A stretch of DNA of 64,000 nt from Planotetraspora silvatica (GTDB lineage Bacteria > Actinomycetota > Actinomycetes > Streptosporangiales > Streptosporangiaceae). How positions within the stretch are numbered: the first letter of the stretch is position 1; every line of letters starts with the position of its first letter. The DNA lies in NCBI RefSeq assembly GCF_016863315.1, contig NZ_BOOQ01000045.1, forward strand, positions 1 through 64,000, read 5' to 3'. The position numbers and the translations under genes are program-made. Below the pieces are notes generated by a model, which worked only from the letters and a program-made list of their open reading frames with translations, made no database searches and was not told where the DNA came from. Of this stretch, positions 43,667-50,606 are shown in pieces.

Positions 43667-46666
43667 TCAGCCGACAGTGATCTTGTCGACGTTCGGCCCG
43701 CCGTGGCCTGACGTCGCGGTGGCCCTCACCGTGTTCGTCCCGGCCCTGAGATTCGCCGTGACCACCCGGTCTGCCCAGGTGTCCCAGCCGCCGGTGCCGT
43801 TGAAGGCGACCTTCGAGGCCACCACTTTGCCGTTGACGGAGATGTCCATCGGGCGGTTCGCCGTGGTCCCGTTGGCGTACCGGATGGTGAGCGGCGTGGG
43901 TCCCGCCGCGGCGGCGTCGACGGTCCACTCCACGTAGCCCTTGGCCCTGTCGCCGTAGTCGACGAAGCCTGAGCCGGTGTACCCGGTGTGGTCGGTGGAC
44001 GCCCCGGCCATCGACAACCGCGCGTCCTCCGCCTGGTAGACCTTCGACGGGGACGGGCCCGTCCCGCCGAACGTCACCGTCTGTGTCGAGGTGTTCCACC
44101 CGGTGACGCGAACGCCCGCGGCGGAGCCCCGGTAGGTGACGGTGAGCGTCTTCGACTCACCCGGCCAGAGGCTGATCGCGTTGTCCGACCACTGGGCGGG
44201 CAGGACCGGGGTCCCGGACGCGTCGACCACGTGGGCGTCGAGGTAGAACGCGGGGACCTTCCCCGTGCCTGTGTTCTTCACCGTGACCGTCGCGGTGCCC
44301 GCCGACGCCGACGTGGCGGTGACCGAGATCGGTGCCTGCGCCATGCCCGTCAGGCCCTTGAGGTCCGCGTACGACGTGGTCGGCGTGTAGTACCAGTCGC
44401 TGTCGTCGTAGTCGAGCGTGTCGTTCGCGGTCGACAACCAGTAGACGTTCCGGTCGATCTCGCCGGACTTGTCGCTCAGCGTCAGCCGCAACAGGTAGGT
44501 GGAGGGGAGGCCGCTGATCGAGGGGATGGTGACCGCGGTGGCCCGGCCGCCGTCGGCGGGTGCGGTGACCTTCGCGGTGTTGCTGTACTTGTTCGTGCCG
44601 TCGAGGGCGAAGACGTCGGTCTTCACGGTCAGCCTCGCGGCGGGCGTGTGGGTCGAGTTGACGACGACCACGGACTTGTCGTCGTAGGAGTACTGCACGT
44701 GGAGCGGCGCCGTGGCCTTCTTGGTCCCCCAGTAGGCGCCGCCCTGGTCGAGGTAGGTGTCGAACAACTGCCAGTGCAGCGAGCTCCAGCCGCTGTTGAG
44801 CATCCAGTAGATGACGCCGGTCGAGGGGTCGGACGCGTCGGTGAAGTTGCGCCCGAACGCCTCGAACTGGGCGCGCACGTTCTCGTACTGGGCGAGCTGG
44901 GCCTTGCGCACGTAGTCGTCGAGGCCGGTGGGCGCGCCGTACCGGCCCACGAGGGCGTTGTTGAACAAGGTGAGGTCGTCGAAGGTTCTCGACGGAGAGC
45001 GGTGGTACTGGGCGGCGTTCAGGTTCTGCCAGAGCGTGTTCTGCTCGTCGGGGGAGAGCATCCGCTTCAGCGAGTCGACCGTGGGGATGTCAGGCCCCGC
45101 GCTGACTTCGGACGCGAAGCCCGAGGCTCCGCCGAGCCGCTTGTCATACCAGTAGTTCGGCGGGATCCAGTCGTAGGGCCCCTCCATCTTCATGCCGGAG
45201 TCGCCCAGCTGGGGTGAGGAGTTGTCCGAGGCCGCCGCGACGACGGGCGTGTTCCAGTCGGCCGCGTCCAGCGCACTGAGGTAGTCGGCTTCCTGCGTGG
45301 CGTTCGGCGCGAAGTCGCTGCCGATGAGGAAGGTGAACACGCTCGGGTGGTCGCGCAGCCGCGCCGCCTCCGCGGCCATGGAGGCCTTGGCGATCGGATA
45401 GTCGGCCGCGGTCCACGGGTCGCCAGATTCGCCGCCGTTGGTCTGGCCCTCCCACTTGTCGCAACACTCCCAGCCGGCCATCACGAGGATGCCCATCCGG
45501 TCGGCCATGTCGAACAGCTCGTCCGACTCCAGGTGGCCCTCCAGCCGGATCGTGTTCAGGCCCATGTCCCGGACGTACTTCAACTTGTCCTGGACGTACG
45601 TGGCGTCCCAGCGCAGGAAGATGTCCGAGGACCAGCCGCCGCCGCGGATCAGGATCGGGCGGCCGTTGATCTTGTAGAGGCGGTGGCCGCTCGCGTCGAG
45701 CGACGAGGTCACCGAGCGGATGCCGTACTTCGACGATGAGGAGTCCGTCACGGCGCCGTTCACCGTGGAGGTCACGTTGAGGTCGTAGAGCGGCTGGCCG
45801 CCCATGCCGTACGGCCACCAGACCCGGGGGTGGGTGACGGTGAGCGGGAAGGACACCGTCTTCGTCTCGTGGGCGGCGAGCGACACGGCCTGGCGGAATC
45901 TCCGCGAGCCGGCCGTGCCGGCGATCGTGGCGGTGACCGGGGAGGAGGAGTCGTTGCGCGCGTCGACCTTGACCGTCAGGTCGGCGCGGTTCAGCGCGCT
46001 GTTGAGTGAGGTCACGACGTGGGCGTTCCGCAGGGCGACCGAGGCGCTGCGCCGGACGAGGACGTCGCGGAAGATGCCCATGTTCCGGTCGGGCGGGTTC
46101 TGCACCCAGTCGATCCAGCCGAGCGTCAGCTGTTTGTTCGGGTCGTTCGGGTTGACCTTGAAGGCGACCGAGTTGGTCCCGGGGTGCACCAGCGAGGTCA
46201 CGTCGATCTCGTTGCGCGTGTACGCCCCGGCGAGCCCGGTGGCCACCTGGGTTCCGTTCACCCAGACGTCGCCGCCCGAGATCAGCCCGGTGAAGTCCAG
46301 GAACGTGCTCAGCCCGGTCTCCGGCCCGAGCGTGAAGTCCGAGCGGTACCACCAGGGCACGGTGAAGGCCGACGCCGGAACGTTCTTCATGTTGGTGGAG
46401 TAGAAGGGGTCGGGGTACACGCCGTCCGCGACCAGGGCGGCGAAGACGGTCGAGCGGGGTCCGGCGGCGTACCAGCCCGGCGCGGCGTAACCGGGCGAGG
46501 AGATCGTCGCGCCGGTGTCCGGGGTCACCGACGACGACTGGATCTTGTAGCCGGGAAGGACGATCGGCTGGGTGGCCGCCTGCGAGGCGGCGGCGGGCAG
46601 TGCCGTCAGGCCGGCGAATGTCAGGGCGAGCGCGGCGAGTGATCGGAGCAGGGTCCGGGGGCGCAC
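43667..46666 (-). CDS. Secreted glycoside hydrolase family 2 protein (exo-beta-D-glucosaminidase-like) with CBM35-type module
   Basis: A 999-residue exported enzyme. After a signal peptide (LRSLAALALTFAGLTALPAA, then SQA) come a GH2 sugar-binding domain, the immunoglobulin-like domain and the catalytic barrel with DMGLNTIRLEGHLESDELFD and AGWECCDKWEGQ. The proposed acid is Asp451 (FLIGSDFAPN) and the nucleophile Glu520 (GFASEVSAGPD). This Asp/Glu pair and the CCDKW segment match exo-beta-D-glucosaminidases such as CsxA, which release glucosamine from chitosan. A C-terminal carbohydrate-binding module begins near residue 875 (YQAEDARLSMAGASTDHTGY). GTG 46666 follows AGGAGG by four bases; the upstream reading frame runs through the operator and is not coding. 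Confidence 0.9.
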   Translation of the reverse strand: MRPRTLLRSLAALALTFAGLTALPAAASQAATQPIVLPGYKIQSSSVTPDTGATISSPGYAAPGWYAAGPRSTVFAALVADGVYPDPFYSTNMKNVPASAFTVPWWYRSDFTLGPETGLSTFLDFTGLISGGDVWVNGTQVATGLAGAYTRNEIDVTSLVHPGTNSVAFKVNPNDPNKQLTLGWIDWVQNPPDRNMGIFRDVLVRRSASVALRNAHVVTSLNSALNRADLTVKVDARNDSSSPVTATIAGTAGSRRFRQAVSLAAHETKTVSFPLTVTHPRVWWPYGMGGQPLYDLNVTSTVNGAVTDSSSSKYGIRSVTSSLDASGHRLYKINGRPILIRGGGWSSDIFLRWDATYVQDKLKYVRDMGLNTIRLEGHLESDELFDMADRMGILVMAGWECCDKWEGQTNGGESGDPWTAADYPIAKASMAAEAARLRDHPSVFTFLIGSDFAPNATQEADYLSALDAADWNTPVVAAASDNSSPQLGDSGMKMEGPYDWIPPNYWYDKRLGGASGFASEVSAGPDIPTVDSLKRMLSPDEQNTLWQNLNAAQYHRSPSRTFDDLTLFNNALVGRYGAPTGLDDYVRKAQLAQYENVRAQFEAFGRNFTDASDPSTGVIYWMLNSGWSSLHWQLFDTYLDQGGAYWGTKKATAPLHVQYSYDDKSVVVVNSTHTPAARLTVKTDVFALDGTNKYSNTAKVTAPADGGRATAVTIPSISGLPSTYLLRLTLSDKSGEIDRNVYWLSTANDTLDYDDSDWYYTPTTSYADLKGLTGMAQAPISVTATSASAGTATVTVKNTGTGKVPAFYLDAHVVDASGTPVLPAQWSDNAISLWPGESKTLTVTYRGSAAGVRVTGWNTSTQTVTFGGTGPSPSKVYQAEDARLSMAGASTDHTGYTGSGFVDYGDRAKGYVEWTVDAAAAGPTPLTIRYANGTTANRPMDISVNGKVVASKVAFNGTGGWDTWADRVVTANLRAGTNTVRATATSGHGGPNVDKITVG

Positions 46667-46682
46667 AGATCCTCCTGAGCTT

Positions 46683-46705
46683 TTGTTAATAAGGGTTATT
46701 AACAA
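46683..46705. promoter_or_regulatory. Palindromic operator before the GH2 gene
   Basis: Perfect 10-bp arms, TTGTTAATAA and TTATTAACAA, flank a GGG spacer. The site lies about 17-40 bp before the GH2 start and between it and the divergent ybdK-type gene. The AT-rich arms stand out in GC-rich DNA. The layout fits a repressor of the ROK or GntR kind; the regulator is not identifiable in the window. It differs clearly from the LacI-type sites near 50-58 kb. Confidence 0.75.
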
Positions 46706-46776
46706 ATTGCCCAGATCGTAGGACGCGTTCAAGATCGCGTCAAGGGTATTCCGCGTGACGTGGGTAGTGAGCTGGC

Positions 46777-47871
46777 ATGACGCTGAGAAGACCGGTGGGT
46801 GTGGAAGAGGAGTTCCTCGTCGTCGACCTGGAGTCGCGGCGGCTGACTCCGCTGGCCCAGGCGATGCTCGATCGCCTGCCGGGGGAGGGGTTCGCCGCCG
46901 AGCTGCAGCGCTCGGTGGTGGAGACCAACAGCACGCCGTGCGAGGACCTGATGGACGTGCGGGCCGAGCTCGTACGGCTCCGCGGCGCGCTCAGGGCGGC
47001 CGCCGAGCCGCTGGGGGTCGGCATCATCGCGTCGGGGACGACTCCGCTGGCCGGCGTGGACGGTTTCACCATCTCGCCGGGCCGGCGGTACCAATACCTG
47101 TCCGACTCCTACCAGTTCCTCGCCCAGGAGCAACTCATCTGCGGAGCCCAGGTCCACGTGGAGATCGATGACCGGGACGTGGCCGTGCTCGCCGTCCAGC
47201 GGGTGGAGCCGTGGCTTCCCGCGCTGCTGGCGCTGAGCGCGAGCTCGCCGTACTGGCAGGACGCCGACAGCGGGTACGCCAGCAGCCGGGCACTGGCGTG
47301 GCAGCGGTGGCCGACGGCTGGCCCCGTCGGGCCGTTCGGCAGCGCCGCCGAGTACGACCGGGCCGCGGACGACCTGGTCGCCTCCGGCGTCATCGAGGAC
47401 ACCGGCATGGTCTACTTCGACATCCGGCTCAGCGCCCACGTGCCGACGGTCGAGCTGCGGGTCTGCGACTCGTGCCCCCTGGTGGACGACGTGGTGCTGC
47501 TCGGGGGACTGTTCCGGGCGCTGGTCGTGAGGGAGAGCGAGGCCGTGGTGAAGGGCATGCCCCCGGCGGGCGAGGACCGCGTCGCGCTCCTGCGGGCCGC
47601 GAACTGGCGGGCGGCGCGCTCGGGTCTCGAAGGCGACCTGTTGTCGCCGCTGAACAGCCGGCCGATGAGCGCCCCCAAGCTGATCACCTGGCTGCTCGAC
47701 GACCTCCGGCCGACGCTGGAGGAGCTGGGGGACTGGGAGGTCGTGTCCGAGCTCGCCGACGAGGCGCTGCGCAGGGGCAGCTCGGCCTCGCGCCAGCGCG
47801 GCGCCCACGCCCGGGACGGCCGCCCGCAGGACGCCGTCGACCTCCTGCTCCAGGAGACGCGCAGGTCATAG
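46777..47871 (+). CDS. YbdK-type carboxylate-amine ligase (GCS2 family)
   Basis: A 364-residue ATP-dependent ligase-like enzyme of glutamate-cysteine ligase family 2. The N-terminus VGVEEEFLVVD holds the metal-binding Glu cluster, QRSVVETNSTPCEDL and CGAQVHVEIDDRD are further conserved elements, and VPTVELRVCDSCPLVDD lies in the second half. Members make gamma-glutamylcysteine weakly or act on other amines; several actinobacterial homologues have unknown substrates. The gene starts about 70 bp from the GH2 operator and is followed by small membrane-protein genes. Confidence 0.9.
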   Translation: MTLRRPVGVEEEFLVVDLESRRLTPLAQAMLDRLPGEGFAAELQRSVVETNSTPCEDLMDVRAELVRLRGALRAAAEPLGVGIIASGTTPLAGVDGFTISPGRRYQYLSDSYQFLAQEQLICGAQVHVEIDDRDVAVLAVQRVEPWLPALLALSASSPYWQDADSGYASSRALAWQRWPTAGPVGPFGSAAEYDRAADDLVASGVIEDTGMVYFDIRLSAHVPTVELRVCDSCPLVDDVVLLGGLFRALVVRESEAVVKGMPPAGEDRVALLRAANWRAARSGLEGDLLSPLNSRPMSAPKLITWLLDDLRPTLEELGDWEVVSELADEALRRGSSASRQRGAHARDGRPQDAVDLLLQETRRS

Positions 47872-47968
47872 GAGTGCTCCGCCCGTCCCTCGCCCTGCGT
47901 CACGGACGGCGGGACCGGGCCGATAATCTACTGGCCATGTCCCCGACGTTCCCGGCCTTCGGCGCGCG

Positions 47969-48322
47969 ATGACGGCCGCCTATTCGGGGTGGGTCATCGC
48001 CGCCGCACTGCTCCTCGCCCTGGCCGGGATCGTCACGGCCGTCCGTGACCGGACCATGGGCGTGGTCCTGCTGGGGGGCCTCGCGCTGCTCGAAGTGGCG
48101 CTGCTGGTGCAGGCGGGCATCGCCCTGTCCGGGATCGGGCACGTGCGGGAGAAGGCGACCTTCATCGGCTACCTGGCCGGAACGCTCGTCATCCCGCCGG
48201 CCGCCGTCTGGTGGGGGATGGCCGAGCGCACCCGCTGGGGGCCCGGCGTCATCGCGGTGGCGGGCTTCACCGTCGCCGTCATGACCGGCAGGCTGATGCA
48301 GATCTGGAACGGGGCCGCATGA
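47969..48322 (+). CDS. Small four-helix membrane protein
   Basis: A 117-residue protein with four hydrophobic helices (WVIAAALLLALAGIVTAV, MGVVLLGGLALLEVALLVQ, ATFIGYLAGTLVIPPAAVWW and GVIAVAGFTVAVMTGRL). It overlaps the next gene by ATGA at 48319-48322. A conserved pair of membrane genes in actinobacteria is likely, but I cannot name a function. Confidence 0.8.
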   Translation: MTAAYSGWVIAAALLLALAGIVTAVRDRTMGVVLLGGLALLEVALLVQAGIALSGIGHVREKATFIGYLAGTLVIPPAAVWWGMAERTRWGPGVIAVAGFTVAVMTGRLMQIWNGAA

Positions 48323-48717
48323 CCCAGGGTGAGCCGCAGGTCAGGTCCGGGCCGGGGCGTCTGCTCGTGGCGGTCTACGGGGTGTTCGCCCTCGCCGCCA
48401 CCTCGCGGGCCGGCGTCCAGATCGCCACGAAGTTCGCCGAGGCGCCGCTCGCCTATCTGCTGTCGGCCTTCGCGGCGGTCGTCTACATCGTGCTCACGGT
48501 GGCGCTGGCCAGGAACAACCGCCGTGTGGCGCTGGCCGCGTGCTCGATCGAGCTGGCCGGGGTCCTGATCGTCGGAACGCTGAGCCTCGCGGACTCCCAG
48601 GCCTTCCCCGACGCGACCGTGTGGTCCGGCTACGGCAGCGGCTACGGGTTCGTGCCCCTCCTGTTGCCGGTGCTCGGCCTGGTCTGGCTGCTGCGCCGCC
48701 GCCGTCCCGCCGCCTAG
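48319..48717 (+). CDS. Small four-helix membrane protein
   Basis: A 132-residue protein with four helices (LLVAVYGVFALAATSRAGVQ, LAYLLSAFAAVVYIVLTVAL, ALAACSIELAGVLIVGTLSL and YGFVPLLLPVLGLVWLLRR) and a Pro/Arg-rich terminus. The ATG overlaps the previous stop, so the two products are made together and probably form a complex. The segment WSGYGSGYGFVPL is a recognisable motif but has no known role. Confidence 0.8.
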   Translation: MTQGEPQVRSGPGRLLVAVYGVFALAATSRAGVQIATKFAEAPLAYLLSAFAAVVYIVLTVALARNNRRVALAACSIELAGVLIVGTLSLADSQAFPDATVWSGYGSGYGFVPLLLPVLGLVWLLRRRRPAA

Positions 48718-48818
48718 CGACCCGGGGGACCCCCTCACCGCGTGGAATATCCTCGTTGGTACGGTTGTCGAAACATGGGATGACTGGACAACCCTTTCGA
48801 ACGGGAGTGAACACCGGC

Positions 48819-50111
48819 ATGAGTGCCGTCGCCGCACACAGACAAGGCAACAGGTCGATGGCCTGGCTGATCGCAGCGGGAATCGCCCTGGCGGCGCTCA
48901 ACCTGCGGACGGCCGTGACCAGCGTGGGACCGGTGCTCGACCAGGTCAGCGCGAGTCTCGGCATGTCAGGCGTGGCGACCGGCCTGCTCACGACGCTGCC
49001 GGTGTTGTCGTTCGCCGTGTTCGGAGCCGTCACGCCCGCGCTGTCCCGCGTCATGGGCGAGCGCCGGTTGCTCCTGGTCGCGCTCGCCCTGCTCGGCGTC
49101 GGCCTCACCGTACGCGCCCTGGTGGGGAGCACACCGGTGTTCCTGGCCGCGAGCGTGGTGGCGCTGTCCGGCGGCGCGATCGGCAACGTCGTGATCCCGA
49201 CCCTCATCAAGCAACATTTCCCCCGCCGTGCGGGTGCCATGACGACCGTCTACTCGACGGCTCTCGCGGTCGGAACGATGGTCGCCGCAGCGGCGACCGT
49301 GCCCATTCAGCGGGCAGCCGACGGCAACTGGCACATCGCGCTGGGAGTGTGGGCGGCCTTGGCCGCTGTCGCCGCCATTCCGTGGCTTGCGCTGTCGCGC
49401 AATGAGCCGGAGCGGTCCCGCACCCTCGCGCACACGGGATCCGGCGATCTCGTCCGCACCAAGCTGGCCTGGGCCATCGCCGGTTACTTCGGATCCCAGT
49501 CGCTCATCGCGTACGTGATGTTCGGCTGGCTCCCCGAGATCCTCCGGGACAACGGGTACACCTCGGGTCAGGCGGGGACCGTCCTGGCCGTCTTCACCGG
49601 CCTGGGCATCCCGATCTCCATGGTCGTGCCCTCGCTGGCGGCGCGCCTGCGCGACCAGCGCCCCCTCGTCGCCGGATTCGCCGTCCTCTACGCGGTGGGG
49701 TTCGCGGGCCTGATGACGGGCCACGCGCTCTGGGTGTGGTCGCTCGTCGTGGCCGTCGCCATGGGCACCTTCCCGCTGGCGTTGTCGATGCTCGCCCTGC
49801 GCACCCGTACGCCCGAGGCCACCAGCGCGCTGTCCGCGTTCGGGCAGAGCATCGGATACCTCATCGCGGGTGCGGGACCGCTGGCGTTCGGCGTGCTGCA
49901 CCAGGTGAGCGGCGGGTGGACGGTGCCGTTCGTACTGCTGTTCGCGGTCGTGGCCGGGCAGGTCGTCACCGGCTGGTACGCGGGCGCCGACCGGACCGTC
50001 GAGGACGAGTACCGCGGACCCCGCGGCGGCAGGCGCGGCGCGCACAGGGCCACCCCGGACAGGTCGCCGTTCCACGACGAGCAGGACGCGTCCCTCCAGG
50101 TGGCCGCCTGA
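48819..50111 (+). CDS. MFS transporter, CynX/NimT-like
   Basis: A 430-residue carrier with about twelve helices. LAALNLRTAVTSVGPVLDQV at the N-terminus and GLLTTLPVLSFAVFGAVTPAL resemble cyanate/nitroimidazole transporters of the CynX/NimT branch. GQSIGYLIAGAGPLAFG in the C-terminal half also fits. A soluble tail of about 50 residues is Arg/Asp/Pro-rich. ATG 48819 (MSAVAAHRQ) is used; ATG 48780 (MTGQPFRTG) in frame is possible and neither has a good ribosome-binding site. The gene is followed by a long regulatory gap. Confidence 0.88.
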   Translation: MSAVAAHRQGNRSMAWLIAAGIALAALNLRTAVTSVGPVLDQVSASLGMSGVATGLLTTLPVLSFAVFGAVTPALSRVMGERRLLLVALALLGVGLTVRALVGSTPVFLAASVVALSGGAIGNVVIPTLIKQHFPRRAGAMTTVYSTALAVGTMVAAAATVPIQRAADGNWHIALGVWAALAAVAAIPWLALSRNEPERSRTLAHTGSGDLVRTKLAWAIAGYFGSQSLIAYVMFGWLPEILRDNGYTSGQAGTVLAVFTGLGIPISMVVPSLAARLRDQRPLVAGFAVLYAVGFAGLMTGHALWVWSLVVAVAMGTFPLALSMLALRTRTPEATSALSAFGQSIGYLIAGAGPLAFGVLHQVSGGWTVPFVLLFAVVAGQVVTGWYAGADRTVEDEYRGPRGGRRGAHRATPDRSPFHDEQDASLQVAA

Positions 50112-50292
50112 CCACGGAGTCAGCCATCGAGTGATCCCAACAGAGAGGCGTGCGCCACCGCGGGGGCGGCGCAAGCCTCACGGGACCACCTTCCGGGGCG
50201 AGGGCCGGCGATCACGGCCTCCCCCACCCCAGACGCGCCTCCCCGGGCCGCGGTGAAATCCGCGACTGGGGGTGTCGCCGCGTCGGTTCCCT

Positions 50293-50334
50293 CGGTACGG
50301 CCCGCACCGCTACAGCGGAGTGCGGGCCGTACCG
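50293..50334 (+). terminator. Strong hairpin upstream of the glycosidase operon
   Basis: A perfect 15-bp stem (CGGTACGGCCCGCAC at 50293-50307 with its complement at 50320-50334) encloses a smaller CGCT/AGCG stem. It lies about 180 bp after the MFS gene and just before the first LacI-type operator. The sequence CGGTACGG recurs in the hairpin after the GH43 gene. Confidence 0.75.
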
Positions 50335-50349
50335 AAGGCATGTTAAAGA

Positions 50350-50365
50350 GTGTTATCGCAAACAC
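50350..50365. promoter_or_regulatory. LacI-type operator 1
   Basis: GTGTTATCGCAAACAC, an imperfect palindrome with GTGTT/AACAC arms around a central CG. It is identical base for base with the site in front of the LacI repressor gene (56685-56700). Confidence 0.85.
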
Positions 50366-50461
50366 ATTCTCCATCACCACTCCACCTCCTTTTAGGGCTG
50401 GCATATTCCCTGGTCAGGGCCATTTTCCGTATTAGTGGAAAAGTGGGTCTTGACGAGGTTG

Positions 50462-50477
50462 CTGTTACCGCAAACAC
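50462..50477. promoter_or_regulatory. LacI-type operator 2
   Basis: CTGTTACCGCAAACAC matches operator 1 at 14 of 16 positions. It lies about 130 bp before the GH127-type start and 96 bp after operator 1, so looping between bound dimers is possible. Confidence 0.78.
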
Positions 50478-50551
50478 TCGGGGAAACCTCACTGAAACAC
50501 GCTCCGCGGGTGTGCCGCGAGCGGAATCGCAAGGAGTGCCCAGGCCTACAG

Positions 50552-50567
50552 TTGTTAACGCTAACGC
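50552..50567. promoter_or_regulatory. LacI-type operator 3
   Basis: TTGTTAACGCTAACGC matches operator 1 at 12 of 16 positions and has the core GTTAACGCTAAC. A second inverted repeat (CTAACGC at 50561-50567 and GCGTTAG at 50574-50580) overlaps it. The site lies about 40 bp before the gene, suited to blocking the promoter. Confidence 0.65.
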
Positions 50568-50606
50568 AAGCAAGCGTTAGGTTGATAAGGAGTGGAGAGG
50601 TGATCC

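Noticed and set aside
40367-43711. 1114-codon plus-strand open frame opposite the SARP regulator
   Set aside because: The minus strand has the winged helix, NB-ARC P-loop and TPR pattern, while this frame is Gly/Arg/Gln-rich without a domain.
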